64,000 nt of DNA from positions 1 through 64,000 of the forward strand of contig CALKRN010000015.1 in the NCBI GenBank assembly GCA_937989665.1, written 5' to 3'. The notes beneath the pieces were generated by a model, which was given only the letters and a program-made list of their open reading frames with translations, was not told where the DNA came from and ran no database searches. This DNA is from an uncultured Desulfomicrobiaceae bacterium (GTDB lineage: Bacteria > Desulfobacterota > Desulfovibrionia > Desulfovibrionales > Desulfomicrobiaceae). How positions within the stretch are numbered: the first letter of the stretch is position 1; the number at the start of each line of letters is the position of its first letter. Shown here piece by piece: positions 34,391 through 42,325 of the stretch. A program made the translations under genes and the position numbers.

Positions 34391-35955
34391 AGGGTCTTTT
34401 CTCCAGCCATAGAGGCGAGGATTGTCTGGCGTTCCTGTTCGCCAAGCCGATGGCAGTGGCTCACGGTGCTGCCGTTTACCACCGTTTTTTCCACATGGAA
34501 ATGGCGGGTTGCGCAACGCGCCAGTTGGGGCCAATGGGTAATGACGAGAAGTTGCTGGCGTTCTGCAAGATGGGTGAGGCGCTGGGCAACCCGAGAAAGT
34601 GTTGTTCCGCCGATACCGGTATCGATCTCGTCGAAAATGAGGGTTGGGAAATGGTCGCTGCGAACCAGCGTCGTGATGGCCAACAGAAAGCGGGAGAGTT
34701 CGCCGCCTGAGGCGATCCGATCGAGCGGCTGGGGAGGGAGTCCAGGGTTAGGGGCCCAAAGAAAGCGGGGGCGCAGTTCCTCCACCTCTGAGGCAATGCG
34801 CTGCACTTGGAATTGGGTGAGGACCTGGACTGCTTGGGGGAAGCCAAGGGCTACGAGCTCTCCGGCCAACGCGGTGGTAAGCTGCTCTGCAGCGGTTTGG
34901 CGGGCCTGGTTGAGCTCGCCTGTTGCCGCGGCCAAGGCCGCACGGGCCGCATTGGCCTCCCGGGCAAGGCGCTGGCGTTCGAGTCCCGCGGCGTCCAAGG
35001 CCGAAAGGTTGGCTTCAATTTCTTCCTCGAGGCGAACAAGGTCCTCCACCGGCCGGCGCAGGCGGCGGGCAAGGGCTTGGAGCTCGAAGAGGCGGCGCTC
35101 CACGGCGTCGAGGTCGATGGGCGCGGCCTGGCGTGCAGCTTGGGTGAGGCCTCGCTCCACAAGCCCAAGGGCCTCCCGCAGGGCCAGGAGACTGGTTTGG
35201 GTCTCTTCAAGGCCCCCGAGGCCAGGCAGCAGGCCAGTGGTTTGGCTAAGGAGACGCTCCAGGGTGGCCATTTGGGTCAGAAGTCCGGACTCCCCGCGCA
35301 GGAGGGCCTGCAGCGCAGCGGCGAGCTCTGTCAGCGTTGCCGAGGCCCGGGCCTGGTCTCGGGCGGCAAGGAGCTCCGCTTCTTCGCCGGCCTTGGGAGC
35401 CACTTTGCGGATTTCCCCCAGTTGGTATTCGAGGAGGTCGCGGCGGGCTTCGAGGTCGGCGACTCGGGCTTCCAATTCTGCTTGGGCCGCTTCCACCTGG
35501 CGCAGGGCCTCGAGGGCTTGGCGTTGATGGACAAGGACCTCAGGGGCAGCGAGCATGGCGTCCACAAGGCGGGTGTGTTCCCCTGGAGCAAGCAGCCGCT
35601 GACTGCCATGTTGGCTGGTGATGAGGACTAAATCAGAAGCCAACTCCACGAGCTTGCTTTGCGGAACGAGTTGCCCGTTGACCCAACATCGGCTCCTGCC
35701 AGTGGCGGAGAGTTCACGGCGGAGGATGGTTTCCTTGCCCTTTGGATCAACAAAGATGGCCTCAACCGCGGCGCGTTCCGCTCCAGGCCGCACCAATTCT
35801 GCTCCTCCTTTGGCACCCAATACAAGGGCGATAGCCCGGAGAATAAGGGATTTCCCTGCCCCCGACTCGCCTGTGAGGACGTTCATCCCCGGGCCAAGTT
35901 CAAGTTGAGCACCTTCAATGAGGGCAAGATTGGTAATGGAGAGGAACTCGAGCAT
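34387..35955 (-). CDS. recN: DNA repair ATPase RecN
   Basis: 522 residues, slightly short of the typical ~550. SMC-like: Walker A LTGESGAGKSLILRAI at ~28-43, two coiled-coil arms, the signature DRIASGGELSRFLLAI at ~410-425, and Walker B LIFDEIDTGIGG. It acts in recombinational repair of double-strand breaks and binds DNA ends. It heads the operon recN-pyrK-pyrD-zinc-finger, each gene linked by 4-base overlaps or a short gap. Confidence 0.94.
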   Translation of the reverse strand: MLEFLSITNLALIEGAQLELGPGMNVLTGESGAGKSLILRAIALVLGAKGGAELVRPGAERAAVEAIFVDPKGKETILRRELSATGRSRCWVNGQLVPQSKLVELASDLVLITSQHGSQRLLAPGEHTRLVDAMLAAPEVLVHQRQALEALRQVEAAQAELEARVADLEARRDLLEYQLGEIRKVAPKAGEEAELLAARDQARASATLTELAAALQALLRGESGLLTQMATLERLLSQTTGLLPGLGGLEETQTSLLALREALGLVERGLTQAARQAAPIDLDAVERRLFELQALARRLRRPVEDLVRLEEEIEANLSALDAAGLERQRLAREANAARAALAAATGELNQARQTAAEQLTTALAGELVALGFPQAVQVLTQFQVQRIASEVEELRPRFLWAPNPGLPPQPLDRIASGGELSRFLLAITTLVRSDHFPTLIFDEIDTGIGGTTLSRVAQRLTHLAERQQLLVITHWPQLARCATRHFHVEKTVVNGSTVSHCHRLGEQERQTILASMAGEKTL

Positions 35956-35971
35956 AACTCGTGGTGTGGAT

Positions 35972-36418
35972 TTAGGGCATGCGCCAGAGGATGCTGAGGA
36001 GCACGGCCAATTGGGTTATCCAGAAACCAAAACTCCAGAGGAGAATATTGGCTCGTATCCGTTCTAAATCCCCTTTAAGCTCGGCGCGCACCAGTTCGAT
36101 TTCTTTGGTGAGCCGAAGGTCCATGGCTCTCGCTTCTGTTCGGAGCTGCTCGATGTTGGCGGTAAGGTCAGCGCGGATTTCCTCAATGCGCGTGGTCAAA
36201 TCCGCCCGGACCTGCTCGATTCCAAGGCGGATTTCAGCATTGGCGTTGGTAAGGACACGTTCCGTCCTCTGGAGGTCCTGTTGGGTGACCATTTCCTGGA
36301 GTTGGGGATAGCGATCGTCCAGCATTTCAAAGGCTTCGGCAATGACCTTGGCACGAGGACGCTCATCCGGCGCCGAGGAAAGGCGTTCGTAGAGATCGAT
36401 GACCGAGGGGCGGCCCAT
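35972..36418 (-). CDS. Coiled-coil protein with a C-terminal membrane anchor
   Basis: 148 residues from ATG 36418, preceded by AAGGAGG. Residues ~55-120 are a coiled coil with repeats (IRLGIEQVRADLTTRIEEIR, ADLTANIEQLRTEARAMD). The last ~22 residues (LWSFGFWITQLAVLLSILW) form one membrane helix. The layout resembles DUF1640/CCDC90-like proteins. It resembles in style, but not in sequence, the coiled-coil protein at 20815. The function is unknown. Confidence 0.7.
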   Translation of the reverse strand: MGRPSVIDLYERLSSAPDERPRAKVIAEAFEMLDDRYPQLQEMVTQQDLQRTERVLTNANAEIRLGIEQVRADLTTRIEEIRADLTANIEQLRTEARAMDLRLTKEIELVRAELKGDLERIRANILLWSFGFWITQLAVLLSILWRMP

Positions 36419-36467
36419 AGAATCCTCCTTGGAACTGCAGCCCTCATAGACAGAGGAACGTACTGCG

Positions 36468-38087
36468 TCAAAGCTCTCTCGTGGTGGCGTCGTTTTCGGT
36501 CTCCAGGAGATGAGCCAGGCTTCCCGTGGGGTCGAGGTCATGGAGGGCGTGAGAGAATGCCTCGAGTTCCTGACACCGCGTGGCCGCGTGGTGCGCGAGG
36601 GCGAGTTCTTCGGCCGCTTCGCGTAAACGGAAGGCCCGGGCGTTGGTCAGGGCGCTCTCCAGCCCTAGGCTCCAGTCGTTGGGGGCGCGGAGGGAGAGAA
36701 ACGACAGGGCTCCTAGGCGAGTTGCTTCGTAGCCCCGCCAGGGGGCGAGGAGCTTGGCGATGCGCTGGGGGGGCTCGTAAGCCTCAGGGTCTTGTTCGTG
36801 GGCAAGGATAAGCGTTTCTAGGGCAGAGCCAGGGAGATGGCGGTGGGGGGTAAAGGGGAATCCTGGCCGGCAGGGCACCGCTATGTCCTCCCAAAATCTG
36901 GCCCACGCCAACAGGGTCGCCGTAGGTGGTGCGGCAGGATGTTGCGGCAGGGGGATGCCAGCAGCCGCGTGGAGGCGCAGGGCTGCAGGCCACGCACCAA
37001 GGTGCAGGGCCGCCAAACTGGCCTGGGCGAGAAGGCTGCGGTCTGCAGGTGGGGCCATGGCGAGTTCCTCCACAAGGGCGCGGGCACGAGCAGGTTGCGT
37101 CTCGAGCTCCAGGCGCAGGAAGGCGGCCATGGCCCCTGGATGGTGGGTGAGGGTGGCCAGATGGGGGCGGAGGCGCTCTGCAGGGACCTGGAGATGACCG
37201 GCCTCGCGGAGCACGGCAATTGCCGTCCAGAAAGCCGCTTCCGCTGTAGTGCCGCAAGCAGCCGTTCCTGAGGCCGAGAGGGCTGCCAGGAGGTGTTGGG
37301 CGCGGTGAAGAGGTAGGTGTTCGGCATGGATACGGGCGTACGCCTGGACCCCGAGGAGTCGGGCCGCCACGGGATGGCGAAGGAGATCGGCCACGGCATC
37401 GAGCATCTGCCCGCCGTGGTCATAGAGCAGGACCTCCTTGTCCGGGACAAAGAGTTCTTCCACCCCAGGAACCTGGGGCGTGACCACGGCACAGCCACAG
37501 GATGCAGCCTCAAAGAGGCGGAAATTGATCTCGCCGAGGATGGCCTCGTTGGGTGCTATTTGGGCCGTGTCGTACGCCGCGAGCATGGCCTCGAAAGAAA
37601 GGTCGGTTTCCAAACGAGCGCCTGGAATGGTGCGGAGGAGCTCGGCAAACCAACTGCGTACAGGTCGGGTCGGTCCGAGACGGCCCACGAAGAGCACCGG
37701 AGTGGTGCGCTGCTCCCAAGGGCGAAGCGACCGTGGGAGGCCAGGCCAGGGGAGCCACGCCACCGCCGGAAGATGGGCTGCAAGGAGAGGGACCCAGCCT
37801 TTTTGGGTGGTGAAGGTAAGATCAAAAAGTTGGCCATAGAATTGATGCCAATAGGCGTTGAGGTGGGTGTCGATGGACCAAAAGACTTTGGGGCAAGAAC
37901 ATTGTGGCAGGTCGGCCAGTAGGACCCGTGGCCCGAGACGCTCTTGCTGGATGAGAAGGTCCGGGGTGAAGTCGCCGAGATAGTCGGCAAGGCGGACCAC
38001 GCCTGCAGGAGGAGAGATGGGCCGCACGGTGTGCCCCAGTTGGGCGAGGGCTGGGGCGAGGCTTACGTCTACAGCAGCGATCTTCAT
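36468..38087 (-). CDS. CgeB-like glycosyltransferase with long C-terminal helical region
   Basis: 539 residues from ATG 38087 (GGAGGGGACAC upstream). The first half has FWSIDTHLNAYWHQFYGQLF, VLFVGRLGPTRPVRSWF and INFRLFEAASCGCAVVTPQVPGVEELF, the last being the donor-site E-x7 region of CgeB/glycosyltransferase 1_2 proteins. Residues ~310-539 are Ala/Leu-rich helical pairs, possibly TPR-like. Such proteins occur near flagellin or surface-glycan genes and may glycosylate proteins. The start overlaps the upstream ATPase stop as ATGA. Confidence 0.75.
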   Translation of the reverse strand: MKIAAVDVSLAPALAQLGHTVRPISPPAGVVRLADYLGDFTPDLLIQQERLGPRVLLADLPQCSCPKVFWSIDTHLNAYWHQFYGQLFDLTFTTQKGWVPLLAAHLPAVAWLPWPGLPRSLRPWEQRTTPVLFVGRLGPTRPVRSWFAELLRTIPGARLETDLSFEAMLAAYDTAQIAPNEAILGEINFRLFEAASCGCAVVTPQVPGVEELFVPDKEVLLYDHGGQMLDAVADLLRHPVAARLLGVQAYARIHAEHLPLHRAQHLLAALSASGTAACGTTAEAAFWTAIAVLREAGHLQVPAERLRPHLATLTHHPGAMAAFLRLELETQPARARALVEELAMAPPADRSLLAQASLAALHLGAWPAALRLHAAAGIPLPQHPAAPPTATLLAWARFWEDIAVPCRPGFPFTPHRHLPGSALETLILAHEQDPEAYEPPQRIAKLLAPWRGYEATRLGALSFLSLRAPNDWSLGLESALTNARAFRLREAAEELALAHHAATRCQELEAFSHALHDLDPTGSLAHLLETENDATTREL

Positions 38088-39583
38088 GTGTCCCCTCCAA
38101 AGAGTCGGCGCCAGGGGACTTGGGGCGTAACCTCCTCCCAAGGGCCGATGGCCGCTATCTGTCCATCCTCGAGGACCAGGGCATGGGTGGCGAGGGATGC
38201 GAGTCTTTGGGGGTGATGGGTGGCGATGACCAGGAGGCGTTTGGGATGTGCCAGCTTGTGGTGGAGCAGGAGGGCGAGCCGCTCTTGCCAGGAGGCGTCC
38301 AAGCCTTCGAAGGGTTCGTCGAGAAGGAGGAGAGGAGGGTCGTGGACTACGGCCCGAGCAAGGAGGACCAGACGCAGCTGGCCAAGGGAAAGGGCGCTTA
38401 TGGGCTGGTGGAGCCAATGGCATATCTCCCATTGTTGGGCGAGGGATCGGGCTGTGGCTTCGGCGCCTGGGGGCAAGGGCCGGGGACGCCCAAGGGCGCC
38501 AGAAAAGCCTGATTGTATGGCCTCTGCCACAAGGGTTGTCGGGTCAAAGGCAGGGACAAGCCAGGGGGCAAGGACGCCGATGCGCGTCTTGGCGGCGAGT
38601 ACCGACATCCCTTCCGCAAGGCGCAGGACGTGTCCCCCTGGCCAGGGATGGCGCCAGCCGGCGGCAAGCTGGAGAAGGGTTGATTTGCCAGCGCCATTGG
38701 CACCCACAACGAGCCAGACTTCCCCTGCGTGGGCACGCCAACAGAGGTCCCGAAGGAGTGTGGCTGTACCGCAACGCACCGCCACGGCCTGGAGATGCAA
38801 AAGGACTGGTCCCTGCTGGGGGGCGTGGGGCCGATTGGTGGGGAACTGGCGCTGGGGACGAGGTCGGGATGCCGGGGCGAGGGTCCCGTGGCGCAACCGA
38901 ACCCGCTGCATCGGCAGTTCAAAAGCAGGGGCGCGGTGGTGGCTTGTGAGAACGAGGAGGGCGCCGTCGGCGGCTTCTGCTTCGAGGATTTGGCGCACGA
39001 GACGGAGGCTGCGGGCATCGAGGCCAAGGCTCCATTCGTCCACGAGCAGGAGCGAAGGGCGGCCCAGGAGGGCGCGGGCAAGAAGCGTACGCTGGGTCTG
39101 CCCCGTGGAGAGCTGGGAGATGGGGCGCGGCAGGAGGTCGTCAATCTCCAGCCGGGCGGCCATGGTGTGCACTTCATGTGCCAGGGCTGGGGAAATGGGG
39201 TGGCAGAAGAAGGTCCTTCCTTCTTTTCCGGAAGCAATGACCTCGGCCACAGACGGGCGCGTCCCATGACGGGAAAGGATTTCGATTTGGAGGGGGGTAG
39301 CGAGGCGGATATGCCGACGGGCAAGAAGCGGCGAGGCGGTAGGCGATCCCTGGATGAAGTAGACTCGGGCAGGCCTTTGCCCGGGCCGCTCCACAGGCCA
39401 GATCTCGCCAGCAAGAAGGCGCAGGAGGGTCGTCTTGCCGGCGCCATTGTCGCCTTCTATCCAGAGGTGTCTTGTTACCTGAAAAGAGATGCCAGCGAGG
39501 ATGGGACGACAGCCGTGGCGTACCTCGGCGTTCTCGAAATGGACGACGAGAGGCGGGCGTTTCATGAACGGCAGCTCTAGCAT
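38084..39583 (-). CDS. ABC-type ATPase with two nucleotide-binding domains (ModF-like)
   Basis: About 499 residues if started at ATG 39583; ATG 39565 is an alternative, and neither has a strong ribosome-binding site. There are two complete ATPase domains: Walker A GDNGAGKTTLL and GANGAGKSTLL, signatures ISQLSTGQTQR and ISALSLGQLRL, Walker B LLLVDEWSLG and LLLLDEPFEG. No membrane segment. The order fits ModF/PhrA-type soluble double ATPases, which link to molybdate uptake or lyase complexes. No permease is nearby, so the partner is unknown. Confidence 0.8.
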   Translation of the reverse strand: MLELPFMKRPPLVVHFENAEVRHGCRPILAGISFQVTRHLWIEGDNGAGKTTLLRLLAGEIWPVERPGQRPARVYFIQGSPTASPLLARRHIRLATPLQIEILSRHGTRPSVAEVIASGKEGRTFFCHPISPALAHEVHTMAARLEIDDLLPRPISQLSTGQTQRTLLARALLGRPSLLLVDEWSLGLDARSLRLVRQILEAEAADGALLVLTSHHRAPAFELPMQRVRLRHGTLAPASRPRPQRQFPTNRPHAPQQGPVLLHLQAVAVRCGTATLLRDLCWRAHAGEVWLVVGANGAGKSTLLQLAAGWRHPWPGGHVLRLAEGMSVLAAKTRIGVLAPWLVPAFDPTTLVAEAIQSGFSGALGRPRPLPPGAEATARSLAQQWEICHWLHQPISALSLGQLRLVLLARAVVHDPPLLLLDEPFEGLDASWQERLALLLHHKLAHPKRLLVIATHHPQRLASLATHALVLEDGQIAAIGPWEEVTPQVPWRRLFGGDT

Positions 39584-39628
39584 GGGGAGGGGTGGGTGAC
39601 CAGTCGAGAAAAAGTGGGCTTGGACCAG

Positions 39629-39656
39629 TTGACAATGGCCGCGCTTTGCCTCAAAT
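39629..39656 (+). promoter_or_regulatory. Candidate promoter of tRNA-Ala
   Basis: TTGACA at 39629-39634, a 16-base spacer and TCAAAT at 39651-39656 form a sigma-70-like promoter. It would start transcription about 13 bases before the tRNA. Confidence 0.45.
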
Positions 39657-39676
39657 GCCCCTTCGCTACGTCGCGT

Positions 39677-39752
<76 letters not shown>

Positions 39753-39796
39753 CGAAGAAGGCGACGTTGTCCAAGAGTCCCTTGAATGCCGCGAGA

Positions 39797-39825
39797 GGCC
39801 GCTGTGAGGCGGCCTTTTCGTTTTT
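39797..39825 (+). terminator. Rho-independent terminator of tRNA-Ala
   Basis: GGCCGC, a 6-base loop and GCGGCC, then TTTTCGTTTTT. It lies 45 bases after the tRNA's CCA end. Confidence 0.8.
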
Positions 39826-40028
39826 CGGGGCGTTCGGGGGCGAGCCGGCGTTCTTCTTTGGCACAACGCAGGCGGTTTTTTGTTTCTTAAGGAGTTACGT
39901 CTGGGGCAGACCAGCGGTGCAGCAGGGCCGCAGGGAGGTATGCGGCGGGCATTTGGTCTGGTGCAGGCCCACGATGCCCTTGAGGGCAGAGGAATAGCTC
40001 CTGGCTAGCCATGGGAGTGCGTGGGAGA

Positions 40029-41036
40029 TTATTCTGTCTTGGCCGCCGGAGAGGCCTCCTGCCATACGACACAGTTCCGTCCCGCTTGCTTGGCGCGGTA
40101 GAGTTGGGCGTCGGCTTGGCGGAGGAGATCGTCGACGCTCCCTTCGTGGTGAGGCCAGGCCGTTACTCCACCGATGCTGATGGTGAGCACCCCGAAGGGA
40201 GAACCGGTGTGCGGGATGGCGAGTTTTTCTACCCGGAATCGTGCTTGGCGGCACAGTTTGCGTGCTCCGCGCATGGGGGTGTGGGGGAGGAGCAGGACAA
40301 ATTCTTCCCCGCCATAGCGGGCGGCCAGGTCTCCCGGGCGTTTGGCGGCTTCGGCCAAGGTCTGCGCGACTTGGCGCAGGGCCAGATCGCCGGCGCCATG
40401 GCCATAGGTATCGTTGAAGGCCTTGAAATGGTCGATATCCACCATGGCAAGGGAGATGGGCTGGTGGATGCGCTGGCAGCGGGCCCATTCCTGGTTGAGG
40501 GTTTGGTCCAAGGCGCGGCGGTTGGGGATCTCTGTCAGGGAGTCCAGGAGTACCATTTCTTCGAGGATTTCCCGTTGCCGAACCATGGTGAGGATATTTC
40601 GCACCCGGGCGCGCAGGATCCCTGCGCGCAGGGGCTTGGTGAGGTAGTCGATGGCGCCAAGATTGAGTCCCTCTTCTTCGTCCTCTTCAGATTCGAGGGC
40701 CGTGACAAAAATGACAGGGATAGCGCTGGTCGCAGGGTTGGCCTTCAAACGCTTACAGACTTCGTAGCCAGAGATGCCAGGCATAAGGACATCGAGGATG
40801 ATGAGGTCAGGGCGCCGCTGTTCGGCCAAAGCGAGGGCGGCCTCGCCGCTCGCGGCGGTGAGGACTTCATATTCTTCACGGAAGATGCTCTCCATAAAGA
40901 GGAGATTGACGGGCTCGTCATCGGCGAGGAGGAGGATGCGGCGGCGGGCCGGCGAGGGGTGAAGCATAGGTGCCATGGTCATAGACGTAGCGGCAGGGGC
41001 TTCATTTGCCAAGAGGTTTCCTTTATTTTTGGCCAT
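40029..41036 (-). CDS. Response-regulator diguanylate cyclase
   Basis: About 335 residues from ATG 41036; in-frame starts near 40985 are possible because the first ~30 residues are not conserved. A receiver domain (LLLADDEPVNLLFM, phospho-acceptor in LIILDVLMPGISG, Lys in YLTKPL) is joined to a GGDEF domain with an intact active site (DIDHFKAFNDTYGH, ARYGGEEFVLLLP). The R-x-x-D inhibitory site is not obvious. It would make cyclic di-GMP when phosphorylated. No kinase is adjacent. It is divergent from the RND operon. Confidence 0.92.
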   Translation of the reverse strand: MAKNKGNLLANEAPAATSMTMAPMLHPSPARRRILLLADDEPVNLLFMESIFREEYEVLTAASGEAALALAEQRRPDLIILDVLMPGISGYEVCKRLKANPATSAIPVIFVTALESEEDEEEGLNLGAIDYLTKPLRAGILRARVRNILTMVRQREILEEMVLLDSLTEIPNRRALDQTLNQEWARCQRIHQPISLAMVDIDHFKAFNDTYGHGAGDLALRQVAQTLAEAAKRPGDLAARYGGEEFVLLLPHTPMRGARKLCRQARFRVEKLAIPHTGSPFGVLTISIGGVTAWPHHEGSVDDLLRQADAQLYRAKQAGRNCVVWQEASPAAKTE

Positions 41037-41212
41037 TGCTGGACCACCGTTCGGCCGTCTTCTGGAAGAAAGAGCCCCGTATGGGCGGAGCAAGAGGCTT
41101 GTGCTTTCAAGGTCGAAGGGGTTTTTGCAGGACGATGTCCAAGACTGTGGAAAACCAGAGAGTTGTTGCTTATGCTTGGGGGTACGGGTTAAGGAGAATT
41201 TTGGAGGTGTGT

Positions 41213-42322
41213 ATGCAGCGATGGCGGCATGTGGCGGTGGCAGGCGGAGTGGCTGCTGTTTTGCTTGGGGGGCTTGGGGGCATCAAATGGGCCCAGATTG
41301 CAGCCATGATCGCCCAGGCCCAGCAGGTGCAGATGCCGGCAACTTCGGTGGCAGTGGTCGAGGTCCAACGGATGCCATGGCCGGAAACCATTGACGCCGT
41401 GGGCACGGTGACCGCGAGCCAAGGGACAATAGTCCGTGTGGAAGTGCCGGGCAAAGTGGCCCAGCTATTGTTCGATTCTGGGGATCGGGTGCAGGGCGGG
41501 CAGCCCCTTCTTGTGCAGGAGGCGAGGGAAGAAACGGCCCAGCTTCAAGCTGCCCGTGCTGCTGCGGAGCTTGCCCGTCTCGATCTCGCCCGTGGCCAGC
41601 GCTTGGCTGCCGAAAGGGTGATTGCCCGCGCTGAGCTGGACCGCCTTGAGGCCGCAGCCCGGCAAACCCAAGCCCAAGCTGAGGCCTTGGCGGCGCTCGT
41701 GGCCAAGAAGACTGTTCGCGCCCCGTTTGACGGCGTGCTGGGTATCCGCCGCGTCAGCCTCGGCCAAATGCTGTCTTCAGGCGACCCTGTCGTGGATATC
41801 CAGCAACAGGGTGAGCTGCGGGTGGAATTTTCTGTGCCCCAAGAGGATGCTGGCCGGCTGCAGCCTGGGATGCCGGTGGAGGTCATTGGCGGCCAGGTGG
41901 CTGGAGAAGGCCGGATCCTGAGCGTTGAACCGCAGGCCGATCCTGCGACGCGCACGGTGCGGGCGGTGGCCCGTCTCGAAGGCCCGCCATCTTCGCTGCG
42001 GCCAGGGATGTTCGTGCGGGTCGTTGTTCGCCGTGACGTCCAGCGGGATGTGGTGGTAATCCCTGCGACTGCCGTGCGTACCGCGCCGTATGGCGATTCG
42101 GTATTTGTGGTAGAAGAAACGAGTAATGGCACCTTGGCCCGACAGACCTTTGTGCGTCTCGGCGATCGCCGTGGCGATTACATCGCAGTGGTCGCTGGCC
42201 TTGAGGTCGGAAAGCGTGTGGTTGCCAGCGGCGTATTCCGCCTCCGTTCAGGGCAACCTGTGGCCATAACGGATGCCCATGCTCTTCCCTTCCAAATACA
42301 GCCCAAACCTGCCAACGAGTAA
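41213..42322 (+). CDS. RND efflux periplasmic adaptor (membrane fusion protein)
   Basis: 369 residues from ATG 41213, with TTGGAGGTG 6 bases upstream. One N-terminal hydrophobic segment anchors or exports it. A lipoyl-like domain (ASQGTIVRVEVPGKVAQLLF) and its second half (KKTVRAPFDGVLGIRRVSLG) flank an alpha hairpin (~90-160, Ala/Gln-rich). A beta-barrel and membrane-proximal domain follow. It bridges the pump encoded 3 bases downstream to an outer-membrane channel not found here. Confidence 0.93.
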   Translation: MQRWRHVAVAGGVAAVLLGGLGGIKWAQIAAMIAQAQQVQMPATSVAVVEVQRMPWPETIDAVGTVTASQGTIVRVEVPGKVAQLLFDSGDRVQGGQPLLVQEAREETAQLQAARAAAELARLDLARGQRLAAERVIARAELDRLEAAARQTQAQAEALAALVAKKTVRAPFDGVLGIRRVSLGQMLSSGDPVVDIQQQGELRVEFSVPQEDAGRLQPGMPVEVIGGQVAGEGRILSVEPQADPATRTVRAVARLEGPPSSLRPGMFVRVVVRRDVQRDVVVIPATAVRTAPYGDSVFVVEETSNGTLARQTFVRLGDRRGDYIAVVAGLEVGKRVVASGVFRLRSGQPVAITDAHALPFQIQPKPANE

Positions 42323-42325
42323 CGC

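Noticed and set aside
34487-34502. parS-like TTTTCCACATGGAAAT in recN
   Set aside because: Only 12 of 16 positions match, the CG core is lost, and the codons encode a conserved RecN segment (HFHVEK).
33596-35527. 643-residue plus-strand frame
   Set aside because: Antisense to pyrK and recN, both unmistakable; its Arg/Ser-rich tail is the usual product of reading GC-rich genes backwards.
40011-41192. 393-residue plus-strand frame
   Set aside because: Antisense to the GGDEF response regulator, which has all catalytic motifs.
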